From an uncultured Pelagibacteraceae bacterium (GTDB lineage Bacteria; Pseudomonadota; Alphaproteobacteria; Pelagibacterales; Pelagibacteraceae): a stretch of 41,332 bases of DNA. Position numbers and translations under genes: made by a program. The notes under the pieces were generated by a model, which ran no database searches, was not told the DNA's origin, and saw nothing but the letters and a program-made list of their open reading frames with translations. The stretch lies in contig CACKCD010000006.1 in assembly GCA_902598595.1 (NCBI GenBank), positions 1-41,332 on the forward strand, written 5' to 3'. Positions 30,060 through 41,332 of this stretch are shown piece by piece; within the stretch, counting starts at the first letter, position 1, and each line of letters starts with the position of its first letter.

Positions 30060-31448
30060 CTATTCTAGTAAAAGACCTTTAATTTGATTTATATTCTTTT
30101 TCATTTCATCATCTTGGTCAGATAATCTAGTTATGGTTTTTACTGCATGTATAACTGTAGTGTGATCTCTATTAGCAAACCTTCTTCCAATTTCCGGAAG
30201 AGATCTAGTAGTCATCTTCTTAGCTAAAAACATTGCTATCTGCCTAGGTCTAGCCAAAGGTCTAGAGCGTCTTTGAGAAAGCATATCACTTAAAGGAATA
30301 TTAAAGAAATTTGATACTACGTTCTGTATTTTGTCTACAGTAATGATTTTAATCTGACTAAAAACATCCTTTAATATATTTTTACAATCGTTAACAGTTA
30401 AAGTCTTATTATGCACTCTACCAAATGCAATCACTCGATTTAAAATTCCTATAAGCTCTCTAATATTAGTCTTGCTTTCATTAGCAATATAATTGATTAC
30501 ATCATCACTTAAATTAATATTTTCCTTAAATTGACTTTCTATCTCTAAAATTTTCTTTTTTATTATTTTTACCTTTAATTCTATATCAGGTGTATCTATA
30601 TCTACAACTAAACCTCCTGCTAATCGTGATTTAATTCTTTCTTGAACTCTATCTAGTTTCATAGGTATTCTATCAGCAGAGATAATTATCTGAGAGCCTT
30701 TATCCATGAGACTATTAAAAGTGTGAAAAAATTCTTCCTGTAAACTTTCTTTTCCTCGTATAAACTGAATATCATCAATTATAAAAACAGAGGATTTTCT
30801 GAAGAAATCTTTAAAATTTACCATATCATTCTTTTTTATAGATTTTATAAAATGATACATAAATCGTTCTGCAGATATAAACATAACATTATTTTCAGAT
30901 TGAAGCTCAAGACCAATAGCATTAAGTAAATGAGTTTTTCCTAAACCTACTCCTCCGCATATATATAATGGATTATATCTTGATAAGTGCTCACATACTT
31001 TTTTCGAATAAGATAAGGCAATATCGTTACTTTTGCCCTGAATGAAATTTTCGAAATTTAAACTAGAGTTAAGCCTATTATAATTTAATAAGGAGTCTTT
31101 GATCTCTGTAACCTTACTTAGTTCATCAATTTTTATTAGATCTGTGCTATTTTTTGTTTCTTCTATTATCTTAAACTCAATTCTGTTTAAACTGAGTTTA
31201 AAGCTTTTTACCTGTTCTAAAATTTTATCCAAATATCTGGAAACTATCCAATCTCTAAAAAATCTTGTTGGAACTCCAAGAATTAAGTAATCGTTATATT
31301 CCTTAACTAAAGAAATTTTTTGAAGCCAACTAGTATAAATTTCAGTTCCAAAAGTTTTTTTAAAAGAATCTTGAATTTCATTCCAGTTTAATGTTTTTTC
31401 TTCCTCAGAAATATAAACATTATTTTTTTTTATATTATTTTTATCCAT
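30060..31448 (-). CDS. dnaA: Chromosomal replication initiator DnaA
   Basis: LYICGGVGLGKTHLLNAIG; VFIIDDIQFIRGKESLQEEFFHTFN; RRSRPLARPRQIAMFLAKKMTTRSLPEIGRRFANRDHTTVIHAV. Confidence 0.97.
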   Translation of the reverse strand: MDKNNIKKNNVYISEEEKTLNWNEIQDSFKKTFGTEIYTSWLQKISLVKEYNDYLILGVPTRFFRDWIVSRYLDKILEQVKSFKLSLNRIEFKIIEETKNSTDLIKIDELSKVTEIKDSLLNYNRLNSSLNFENFIQGKSNDIALSYSKKVCEHLSRYNPLYICGGVGLGKTHLLNAIGLELQSENNVMFISAERFMYHFIKSIKKNDMVNFKDFFRKSSVFIIDDIQFIRGKESLQEEFFHTFNSLMDKGSQIIISADRIPMKLDRVQERIKSRLAGGLVVDIDTPDIELKVKIIKKKILEIESQFKENINLSDDVINYIANESKTNIRELIGILNRVIAFGRVHNKTLTVNDCKNILKDVFSQIKIITVDKIQNVVSNFFNIPLSDMLSQRRSRPLARPRQIAMFLAKKMTTRSLPEIGRRFANRDHTTVIHAVKTITRLSDQDDEMKKNINQIKGLLLE

Positions 31449-31668
31449 GTAATTAATTTTTTAAGAGTTTCCTTTAAACGCTTTTTAGAAAACATTTGCA
31501 ACTAGCTACAGGTTGTAATGAAAAAAATATTAAACTAGGTTGTAGTATTAACGCTACGATAGAAAATAATTAATCTACAACTTTAAAAAGAATCTATATT
31601 TGGATTCGTAAAACTAAATATAGATGAATTTGGAATAATTAATCAACTTCAAATTGTTAAACTTAAAA
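31449..31668. other. dnaA-rpsT intergenic region, candidate oriC / dnaA regulatory region
   Basis: Largest non-coding gap in the window (220 bp), next to dnaA, with several short direct and inverted repeats. Confidence 0.4.
31592..31625. terminator. Stem-loop ATCTATATTT-N14-AAATATAGAT, possible rpsT terminator or origin structure
   Basis: Perfect 10-bp arms; on the minus strand downstream of rpsT it is followed by TCTTTTT. Confidence 0.5.
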
Positions 31669-31920
31669 TTAAATTTTTTTTGAGATTTTTGAAATTTTTC
31701 TAGACGCGGTTCGTTTATTTACTATCCCTGATTTAGCAACCTGCATTAGAATTGACTGAAATTTTGAAAAATATTTTTTAGCTTTTGCCTTATCTTTAGA
31801 TTTAATCAATAATTCCATTTGTTTAACAGCATTTTTGTACTTACTTTTTCTTATCCTGTTAATTTGGGTTTGTTTTTTTACTCTTCTTACTCTTCTGATT
31901 GCTGATTTTGTATTAGGCAT
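31669..31920 (-). CDS. rpsT: 30S ribosomal protein S20
   Basis: MPNTKSAIRRVRRVKKQTQINRIRKSKYKNAVKQ...GIVNKRTASRKISKI. Confidence 0.95.
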   Translation of the reverse strand: MPNTKSAIRRVRRVKKQTQINRIRKSKYKNAVKQMELLIKSKDKAKAKKYFSKFQSILMQVAKSGIVNKRTASRKISKISKKI

Positions 31921-31967
31921 ATTTTTTTAAGATTGTATATATGGGCAATTTAATACGGTCAACTTTA

Positions 31968-32837
31968 TTATTTCTGACATTTAGCACAATAAAAAGATGC
32001 TCGATTAGCAATTACAATTTTAATTATATTATTTTGGCAGTTTTTTTTAGAACATTTTTCTCCTTTTTTCCCGTAGACGTTAAAATATTGTTGAAATAAA
32101 CCCTTTTTTCCATTGCTACTCGAAAAATCTTTTATTGAAGAGCCTCCTGAGGCAATAGCCCTAGACAAGATTGATTTAGTAAATTTTATGATTCTTTTTA
32201 TTTCTCTATCTGCGAGTTTTTGAATTTTTTTTGAGGGCCTCACACCGCTAAAAAAGAGTATTTCATTTACATATATATTGCCAAGTCCGGATACAAACTT
32301 CTGATCCATTAAAATGTTTTTAATTACTCTATTACGTCTTGATATATATTGTTTAAAATAAGTAAAATTAAATTTCTTATTTAATGGTTCAGGACCTAAG
32401 TTTTTAAGATGTAAATTATCATCGAAATTAACTTTATTTAAAAATTTTATAAAACCAAACTTTCTAACATCATTATAAATTAATTTTTGACCACCTGATA
32501 AACTAAAAATTACTCTATCATGTTTTTTATCTTTTTCTTCATTAACATCATAGTAAAAACTTGTTTTATATTTTGTATTTTTTTTATTAATAAAAAAAAA
32601 TTTACCTGTCATTCCTAAATGCACCAACATGACAATATCTTTATTAAAGAAAAATAATAAAAATTTTGATCTCCTAGAAATTTTTTTAATTTTTAAGCCA
32701 ATAATACTTTTAATTTGGCTTTTAACTACTTTATACCTTAATCTACCATCATTTATTTTAACTGATTTTATAATTAAATTTTGAGTTTTATTAATTAAGG
32801 ACCTTTTAACAACTTCAACTTCTGGTAATTCTGGCAT
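31968..32837 (-). CDS. mutM: Formamidopyrimidine-DNA glycosylase
   Basis: N-terminal PELPEVEVVKRSL; LVHLGMTGKF; zinc finger C..C near the C-terminus. Confidence 0.95.
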   Translation of the reverse strand: MPELPEVEVVKRSLINKTQNLIIKSVKINDGRLRYKVVKSQIKSIIGLKIKKISRRSKFLLFFFNKDIVMLVHLGMTGKFFFINKKNTKYKTSFYYDVNEEKDKKHDRVIFSLSGGQKLIYNDVRKFGFIKFLNKVNFDDNLHLKNLGPEPLNKKFNFTYFKQYISRRNRVIKNILMDQKFVSGLGNIYVNEILFFSGVRPSKKIQKLADREIKRIIKFTKSILSRAIASGGSSIKDFSSSNGKKGLFQQYFNVYGKKGEKCSKKNCQNNIIKIVIANRASFYCAKCQK

Positions 32838-32848
32838 ATAAATCTATT

Positions 32849-33553
32849 ATGAAAAGTACTATTCAAGATAAAACAAAGTTAGTCAATTCTGTATTTTCAA
32901 AGGTATATAAGAAATATGACTTGATGAATGATATCATGTCCTTGGGAGTTCATCGTATATGGAAAAAAAAATTAATAGATTGGATGAACCCTCAATTTAA
33001 TGATAATCTCATCGACGTAGCTTCCGGAACAGGTGATATAGCAAAACTTTTTTCAAAAAAAATAAATAATTTAAATAAAGTATCTTGTGTTGAGCCTAAC
33101 AATGATATGTATTTAGCTGGTAAAGATAACTTAAAAAAATTTGCAAATATAACTTGGCACAAAGCAAAAGCTGAAAAACTACCTTTCAATAATGATACCT
33201 TTGATTTTTATACAATTAGCTTTGGAATAAGAAATGTATCGGATATAAATTTATCTTTAAAAGAGGCATTAAGAGTTTTAAAACCTGGAGGTCGTTTCAT
33301 GTGTTTAGAATTTTCAAAAGTTAATAATGAGATGATTAACTTTCTATATCAAAACTATTCTAAAACTATACCTATCATTGGGAAATACATCGTAGGATCA
33401 TCAAAGCCTTATGATTATTTGGTTGAAAGTATCAATAAATTTTATTCACAAAAAGAACTTGTTAATTTAATGAAGCAAAATGGATTCTCCAACATTGAGT
33501 ATAGAAATCTTTCAAGTGGTATTTCTGCTATACACTCGGGATGGAAAATTTAA
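32849..33553 (+). CDS. ubiE: Ubiquinone/menaquinone methyltransferase
   Basis: VFSKVYKKYDLMNDIMSLGVHRIWKKKLIDWM; DVASGTGDIA; SFGIRNVSDINLSLKEALRVLKPGGRF. Confidence 0.96.
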   Translation: MKSTIQDKTKLVNSVFSKVYKKYDLMNDIMSLGVHRIWKKKLIDWMNPQFNDNLIDVASGTGDIAKLFSKKINNLNKVSCVEPNNDMYLAGKDNLKKFANITWHKAKAEKLPFNNDTFDFYTISFGIRNVSDINLSLKEALRVLKPGGRFMCLEFSKVNNEMINFLYQNYSKTIPIIGKYIVGSSKPYDYLVESINKFYSQKELVNLMKQNGFSNIEYRNLSSGISAIHSGWKI

Positions 33554-35119
33554 ATGATTAAAAGATTTTTTCGATTATTACAAATTGCAAGAAAATTATC
33601 TACTTCTGGTGCAGTAGAGACAGTTAATCAAATACACAGTTTACCCATTTTAATAAATATTTTTTTTAACATAATTTCAGTAGGATCTGCAAAAAGGATA
33701 GCAATTAATGAAAAAAAACCTGGAGAAAAACTTTGTGAAGCGCTTGAAGGAATGGGAACCACCTTTATCAAACTTGGCCAATTCTTAGCTACGAGACCAG
33801 ATATTATAGGAGAAGAAACTGCTAAAAGTTTAGAAAAACTCCAAGATAAGTTACCTGCATTTGACACATATCAAGCCAAAAAAATTATAAAAAAAGAAAT
33901 TGGAGAAGACCAATATAATAATATTTTAGAACTTAGCGAACCTATTGCTGCAGCTTCTATAGCTCAAGTTCACATAGCTAAAATTAAAGATGAAAATGAA
34001 AACAAAGAAGTTGCAATTAAAATTTTAAGACCAGATATAGAAAAATTATTTAATGAAGAATTAGATGCCTTAATGTTATTCGCATATATTGTTGAAAATA
34101 CATTTACAAAAGCAAAAAGACTAAAGCTTGTTGAAGTTGTGTACTTGCTACGTGAAATTACAAATGTTGAAATGGATCTTAGATTCGAAGCGGCGGCGGC
34201 GAATGAATTATATGAAAATACAAAAAATGATAAAGGTTTTAATGTACCAAAAATTTATTGGAATTATACTACTAAAAAAATTTTAACTTTAGACAAAGTT
34301 GATGGAGTATCTATTAGAGAGCATGAAAAACTTCGATCACTTGGGATTGATCTAAAAATTCTAGCCGAAAGTTTAATTCAACACTTTTTAAAACAAGCAG
34401 TAAGAGATGGTTTTTTTCATGGAGACATGCATCAAGGAAATTTATTTGTTGATCAAAAAGGAAATATTGTGCCCGTAGATTTTGGAATCATGGGTAGATT
34501 AGATAAAAATAATAGAAAATTTTTAGCTGAAATTCTATATGGTTTCATACAAAGAGATTATACAAAAGTAGCAGAAGTACATTTTCAGGCTGGCCTTGTA
34601 CCTCAAGATGCATCTAAAGAGGAATTTGCTCAAGCATTAAGGTCCGTAGGAGAACCAATCTTTGGTCATTCAATTAAAGATATTTCTGGAGGAAATTTAT
34701 TAGCTCAGCTTTTTGAAATCACTGAAAAATTCAACATGCCAACCCAAACTCCTTTACTCATTCTGCAAAAAACTATGGTTGTGGTAGAGGGAGTCGCAAG
34801 AAAAATTTATCCTGAAACTAATATTTGGGAAGTCTCTAGACCTGTTTTAGAAGATTGGTTAAAAGATATTAAAAGTCCAAAATCAACATTAGATACAGCT
34901 ATAAATACCTCTGCTGAGATAATTAAAAGAATACCTGATTTCCCCAATATAATGGATAAAGCAAATTATGCCCTCCAATTGATGGTTGAAGGAAAATTAA
35001 ATTTAGGTCTAAAAAATAACAAAAATCTAGAAATAGAACAAATGAAGTTAAAAAATTTTAGAAACAATCTAATTATTAGTTTTTTTGGTATTGTAATTGT
35101 TCTTCTATTAGTATTTTAA
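33554..35119 (+). CDS. ubiB: Ubiquinone biosynthesis protein kinase-like UbiB
   Basis: GTTFIKLGQFLATRPDIIGEE; AAASIAQVHIAK; FFHGDMHQGNLFVD. Confidence 0.95.
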   Translation: MIKRFFRLLQIARKLSTSGAVETVNQIHSLPILINIFFNIISVGSAKRIAINEKKPGEKLCEALEGMGTTFIKLGQFLATRPDIIGEETAKSLEKLQDKLPAFDTYQAKKIIKKEIGEDQYNNILELSEPIAAASIAQVHIAKIKDENENKEVAIKILRPDIEKLFNEELDALMLFAYIVENTFTKAKRLKLVEVVYLLREITNVEMDLRFEAAAANELYENTKNDKGFNVPKIYWNYTTKKILTLDKVDGVSIREHEKLRSLGIDLKILAESLIQHFLKQAVRDGFFHGDMHQGNLFVDQKGNIVPVDFGIMGRLDKNNRKFLAEILYGFIQRDYTKVAEVHFQAGLVPQDASKEEFAQALRSVGEPIFGHSIKDISGGNLLAQLFEITEKFNMPTQTPLLILQKTMVVVEGVARKIYPETNIWEVSRPVLEDWLKDIKSPKSTLDTAINTSAEIIKRIPDFPNIMDKANYALQLMVEGKLNLGLKNNKNLEIEQMKLKNFRNNLIISFFGIVIVLLLVF

Positions 35120-35126
35120 TTGAAAA

Positions 35127-36356
35127 ATGTCTTTAAAAGATAAAAAAATTTTAATGATTATTGGTGGTGGTATATCAGCCTACAAAGCTCTTGATCTTAT
35201 AAGATTATTAAAAAAAAATAATGTTGATGTAAAAACTATCCTAACTAAGAGCGGCAAAGAATTTGTTACTCCTCTTTCAATTACAACTTTAACAAAAAAT
35301 AAAACATTTGAAGATATTTTTGATAAAAACAGCGAAGCTGAAATTGATCATATAGCTTTATCTAGATGGGCTGATTTAATTGTCGTTTTACCTACAACAG
35401 CAAACTTTATGACAAAATTGAGCATAGGTAAGGCTGAGGATCTAGCTACTACCGTATTGTTGGCTTCTAACAAAGATATTCTTTTAGTTCCTGCTATGAA
35501 TGTTCGAATGTGGCTTCATAAAGCTACACAAAATAATTTAAAAATTTTACAAGATTATGGATATAATTTTATTGGTCCTGAGAGAGGAGAAATGGCTTGT
35601 GGTGAATACGGAGAAGGAAAGATGTCAAGTCCAAGACAAATTTATTCTTACTTAAAAAATTATTTTTTTGAAAAAAATTTAGTTAAAAAAAAAAATTTTA
35701 AAGCTTTAGTTACCACAGGTCCAACTAGAGAATATTTAGATCCTGTAAGATACATCTCTAATGAGTCAAGTGGAAAGCAAGGTTATGAGGTAGCTATAGC
35801 TTTAAAAAAATTGGGTATAAAAACTAAGTTAATAGCTGGACCTTCTAATTTCATTTCTTCTAAAAACTTAAAAATTAAAAAAATAATTTCTGCTAAGCAA
35901 ATGATGCAGGAAGTTAAAAATTCTCTTCCAGTTGATATAGCAGTTTGTGCAGCTGCGGTTTCAGACTTCAGGCCAATCAATAAAAGTAAGAACAAAATTA
36001 AAAAAAGTAAAACAAATTTTGATAATATACAGTTAGAAAAAAATCCAGATATTTTAGATTATTTAAGTAAAAATAATAAAGCTAGACCCAAAATAGTAGT
36101 TGGTTTTTCTGCAGAGACAGAAAATGTTATTCAAAATTCGAAAATTAAAATTAAAGAAAAATACTGTGATTTAATTATTGCGAATGATGTTTCCGAAAAG
36201 GACTCTGGATTCAATTCTGATTATAATAAAGTTTCAATAATAGATAAAAAAGGTAAAATTAAATCTATCCCAAAAAATAAAAAAAGTTATATTGCTAATA
36301 CAATTGCTAAAATTATATTAGATAAACTTTTGATGAATGATAAAAATATTAATTAA
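35127..36356 (+). CDS. coaBC: Bifunctional phosphopantothenoylcysteine decarboxylase/synthase
   Basis: GGGISAYKALDLIRLLKK; LLVPAMNVRMW; TTGPTREYLDPVRYISNESSGKQGYEVA. Confidence 0.95.
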   Translation: MSLKDKKILMIIGGGISAYKALDLIRLLKKNNVDVKTILTKSGKEFVTPLSITTLTKNKTFEDIFDKNSEAEIDHIALSRWADLIVVLPTTANFMTKLSIGKAEDLATTVLLASNKDILLVPAMNVRMWLHKATQNNLKILQDYGYNFIGPERGEMACGEYGEGKMSSPRQIYSYLKNYFFEKNLVKKKNFKALVTTGPTREYLDPVRYISNESSGKQGYEVAIALKKLGIKTKLIAGPSNFISSKNLKIKKIISAKQMMQEVKNSLPVDIAVCAAAVSDFRPINKSKNKIKKSKTNFDNIQLEKNPDILDYLSKNNKARPKIVVGFSAETENVIQNSKIKIKEKYCDLIIANDVSEKDSGFNSDYNKVSIIDKKGKIKSIPKNKKSYIANTIAKIILDKLLMNDKNIN

Positions 36357-36777
36357 AAGACTGTCCAGAGAAGTTTCACTACCCAAATACGAAACGAATG
36401 GATCTTCTGGCATGGATTTAGCAGCAAACGTTAGTGATATAGTTAATATTGAACCAGGCAAGACAGCAATTATTCCTACTGGTTTAGCACTATCTATACC
36501 AAAAGGATTTGAAGTGCAAATTAGGCCAAGATCAGGTCTGGCAGCTAAACAAAAAATAAGTGTTTTAAATACACCGGGTACAATCGATGCTGATTATAGA
36601 GGTGAAATAAAAGTAATATTAATCAATCTTGGTCAAGAGTCATTTAAAGTGGATAAAGGTCTACGCGTCGCTCAAATGGTTGTGTGTCCAGTAGTTCAAG
36701 CCCAACTAAAAGAAGTGAATGATTTAAATGAAACAGAACGAGGCAAAGGTGGATTTGGATCTACTGGAACTAAATAA
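36337..36777 (+). CDS. dut: dUTP diphosphatase
   Basis: GSSGMDLAAN; RPRSGLAAKQKISVLNTPGTIDADYRGEIKV; RGKGGFGSTG. Confidence 0.97.
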   Translation: MIKILIKRLSREVSLPKYETNGSSGMDLAANVSDIVNIEPGKTAIIPTGLALSIPKGFEVQIRPRSGLAAKQKISVLNTPGTIDADYRGEIKVILINLGQESFKVDKGLRVAQMVVCPVVQAQLKEVNDLNETERGKGGFGSTGTK

Positions 36778-36785
36778 TTCTGAAA

Positions 36786-37529
36786 ATGAAAATTAACTTA
36801 GGCCAATTTAAAAGATTTGAAAAACAAATAATATTAAAAAAAATTGGTTTAGCAGGACAAAAGAAAATATTGTCCGCAAATGTTTTAATTATAGGTATGG
36901 GTGGATTGGGGTGTCCTCTTCTTACTTATTTAGCTGCTTCGGGAGTTGGTAAAATCGGTATTGTTGATTTTGATAAAGTTGAAATTTCAAATTTAAATAG
37001 ACAAACTTTATTTAATTCAAAAGACATTGGTAAATATAAAGTAAACCAAGCAAAAAAAGTAATTAATAAAATAAATAAGAAAATAAAAATTATTTCATTT
37101 AAAAAAAAATTAACATCTAAAAATATTAATAAAATTTTTAATAGTTATAATATCATATGCGACGGCACAGATAATTATAATACTAGATATTTAATAAATG
37201 ATTACTGCATAAAAAATAAAAAAATATTAATCACATCTGCTATAAGTAAATTTGATGGTCTATTAATGAAATTTGATTTTACGAAAAAAGGACCTTGTTA
37301 TAGATGTTTTATGCCAAGCCCTCCAGATTTTGAAAAAAACTGTCAAACAGAGGGCATTTTTTCTCCTGTAGCCGGAATCATGGGATCTCTACAAGCTAAT
37401 GAAGTTTTAAAAAGTATTCTAAATAGTAAAAATGATCTAAAAAATCGCTTGCTCATATTTGATGCTTTGAAAACTGAATTCAGAAAATCCATAATATCAA
37501 TTAACCCAGGGTGTATAAATAAATGTTAA
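36786..37529 (+). CDS. ThiF/MoeB/HesA-family E1-like adenylyltransferase
   Basis: VLIIGMGGLGCPLLTYLAASGVGKIGIVDFDKVEISNLNRQTLF; CYRC and GCINKC metal-binding cysteines. Confidence 0.92.
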   Translation: MKINLGQFKRFEKQIILKKIGLAGQKKILSANVLIIGMGGLGCPLLTYLAASGVGKIGIVDFDKVEISNLNRQTLFNSKDIGKYKVNQAKKVINKINKKIKIISFKKKLTSKNINKIFNSYNIICDGTDNYNTRYLINDYCIKNKKILITSAISKFDGLLMKFDFTKKGPCYRCFMPSPPDFEKNCQTEGIFSPVAGIMGSLQANEVLKSILNSKNDLKNRLLIFDALKTEFRKSIISINPGCINKC

Positions 37530-37969
37530 AATTAATTATAATTATTACTTGTATTTTTTTTTTTCAAAGTTTTAGCTTTTCTCAAGATGAATATTTTTTA
37601 ACTTTACGCTATGATAAGGTCAATTTAAGACAAGGTCCATCTCGTGAATACCCTGTTAAGATTTTCTATAAAAAAAAATTTTTACCAGTTTTAGTTCAAG
37701 ATCAATCTGATAACTTTAGAAAAATAAGAGATCACGAAAATAATACTGGGTGGATACATATATCTCAGCTATCGAAAAAAAAAGCCGCTATAGTCATAGA
37801 TGATGATTTAATAATGTTTAAAAATCCTACTATTTACTCAAAACCTGTTGTGATACTCAAAAAAGGTAGGTTAAGTAAAATCATTAAGTGTAAAGTAGAA
37901 TGGTGCAAAGCTGAAGCAGATAATTACAAGGGGTGGGTTAAAAAAGAGAGTCTATGGGGACTTCTTTAA
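37523..37969 (+). CDS. Secreted SH3-like domain protein
   Basis: Signal peptide; VNLRQGPSREYPVKIFYKKKFLPVLV; NNTGWIHISQLS. Confidence 0.8.
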   Translation: MLKLIIIITCIFFFQSFSFSQDEYFLTLRYDKVNLRQGPSREYPVKIFYKKKFLPVLVQDQSDNFRKIRDHENNTGWIHISQLSKKKAAIVIDDDLIMFKNPTIYSKPVVILKKGRLSKIIKCKVEWCKAEADNYKGWVKKESLWGLL

Positions 37970-38220
37970 CGACTGGCTTTATTGGAGACTCTTGAGGCCC
38001 AAAATTTATCTAGTAAAAAATACCAAACTGCGTTAGCAAGTGGTTCTACAATTGCATCTGTTAATGCTATCATAAAAGATACATCCGCTATTAACATTAG
38101 AACTGTAATAGCTATTACGAAGTGGCCAATCGTATAAACTATTGTTCTTAAAATTGAACCCTTGTTATTGCTATATATTGTTTTTGCTGAGTTAAATATC
38201 CCTGAAGTAAATTCAGTCAT
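37966..38220 (-). CDS. DUF2061-like small membrane protein
   Basis: 84 aa; RTIVYTIGHFVIAITV...EPLANAVWYFLLDKFW. Confidence 0.65.
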   Translation of the reverse strand: MTEFTSGIFNSAKTIYSNNKGSILRTIVYTIGHFVIAITVLMLIADVSFMIALTDAIVEPLANAVWYFLLDKFWASRVSNKASR

Positions 38221-38221
38221 G

Positions 38222-40399
<2,178 letters not shown>

Positions 40400-40412
40400 T
40401 TAGCTCAATTTC

Positions 40413-40435
40413 TAGTTTATAATAATTCTAAACTA
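40413..40435. promoter_or_regulatory. Candidate Irr/ICE-type operator upstream of katG (TAGTTTATAA-TAA-TTCTAAACTA)
   Basis: 10-bp inverted-repeat arms with one mismatch; minus-strand core TTTAGAA-TTA-TTATAAA; 20-42 nt upstream of the katG ATG. Confidence 0.55.
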
Positions 40436-40454
40436 CAAAGTCAATATTTGATTA

Positions 40455-40865
40455 TTATTTTTGTAATCTAATTACAACTTCAAGGTTCTTAATTTTTTTT
40501 CCTTTAGGAGGATTGGGAACTTTACTTAATTTAACTTGATTATAATTAATATCCGTCAGCTCTTTTGAGTCCTCATCGTAAAAATGATGGTGCGACTTAA
40601 TGTTCGTGTCAAAATAACTTTTGCTTTTACTAGTTAAGATCTCCTTTATGTGACCAGCTTTTGTAAATGCTTCAACTGTATTATACACGGTCGCTAAAGA
40701 AACTTTTTCACTTCCATTTTTGTTAATTTCTTTATTCAGCGTTTCAACTGTAAAATGAAAAGTCTTCTCTCTCTCAAATAAATTTTGTGCTATTAAAATT
40801 CTTTGTTTCGTTGGTCTTAAGCCAGAAGTTCTTAACTTATTAATTATAGCTTTTTTTTGCTTCAT
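40455..40865 (-). CDS. irr: Fur-superfamily regulator, Irr-type
   Basis: GLRPTKQRILIAQNLF; SLATVYNTVEAFTKAGHIKEI; SHHHFYDED; PNPPKGKKIKNLEVVIRL; no Cys; next to fabA as in many alphaproteobacteria. Confidence 0.85.
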   Translation of the reverse strand: MKQKKAIINKLRTSGLRPTKQRILIAQNLFEREKTFHFTVETLNKEINKNGSEKVSLATVYNTVEAFTKAGHIKEILTSKSKSYFDTNIKSHHHFYDEDSKELTDINYNQVKLSKVPNPPKGKKIKNLEVVIRLQK

Positions 40866-40954
40866 TTATGAACGTTATTTATATTATGTATATTCTTTAT
40901 AAAACTTTTATATTATATGGTTTATAAATCAAGAAAAAACAGCTAACTTAATAA

Positions 40955-41332
40955 ATGCAAAAAAATAGTTATGAATATGAAGAATTAATCTCTTGCGGCA
41001 AAGGAGAATTGTTTGGTGAAGGAAATGCAAAATTACCTATGCCTCCAATGTTAATGTTTGACAGAATAACGGAAATTAAAAAAGATGTGGGGGAATTTAA
41101 AAAAGGATTTATTAAAGCAGAATTAGATATTAAAGATAATCTGTGGTTTTTCGATTGTCATTTTCAAAATGATCCAGTTATGCCTGGTTGCTTAGGCTTA
41201 GATGCCATGTGGCAATTAGTTGGTTTTTATTTAGGCTGGATAGGTGAGCCAGGTAAAGGTAGAGCTTTAGGCGTAAATTCTGTAAAATTTACAGGGGAAG
41301 TTCTAAAAAAAGTCAAAATGGCAACATATGAA
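40955..41332 (+). CDS. fabA: 3-hydroxyacyl-ACP dehydratase/isomerase FabA (truncated by window end)
   Basis: [49 protein letters not shown]. Confidence 0.95.
   Translation, partial: MQKNSYEYEELISCGKGELFGEGNAKLPMPPMLMFDRITEIKKDVGEFKKGFIKAELDIKDNLWFFDCHFQNDPVMPGCLGLDAMWQLVGFYLGWIGEPGKGRALGVNSVKFTGEVLKKVKMATYE

Noticed and set aside
40866-40954. Second Irr box in the irr-fabA divergent promoter
   Set aside because: TTTATAAA-like repeats are present, but no convincing TTTAGAA-N3-TTCTAAA palindrome was found

Overview
The window is a very AT-rich, tightly packed alphaproteobacterial chromosome segment. Gene content and extreme compaction suggest the SAR11/Pelagibacterales (inference; no database search was run). 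Most genes are housekeeping. A dnaA-neighbourhood block (gyrB, dnaN, dnaA, rpsT, mutM, ubiE, ubiB, coaBC, dut) implies that the replication origin lies in or near the window. Other blocks are polA, a ChvG/ChvI-like two-component system, ahcY with tsaE/amgK/murU, an msrA/sulfurtransferase/RND efflux block, and a katG/irr/fabA block. The most interesting region is a four-gene polyamine cassette (ODC-like decarboxylase, bacterial deoxyhypusine-synthase-like enzyme, N-carbamoylputrescine amidase, agmatine deiminase). It lies in opposite orientation between the redox regulators regB and regA. Its 5' leader holds a candidate 23-codon leader peptide overlapping a set of mutually exclusive hairpins directly before the decarboxylase start, which looks like an attenuator. 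Other points of note: a near-perfect Irr/ICE-type palindrome before katG next to irr, an RND adaptor that appears to lack the alpha-helical hairpin, a ChvI receiver with an altered K-P loop, no recF between dnaN and gyrB, and repeats in the dnaA-rpsT gap without consensus DnaA boxes. I found no CRISPR arrays, tRNAs, rRNAs, transposases or phage genes.
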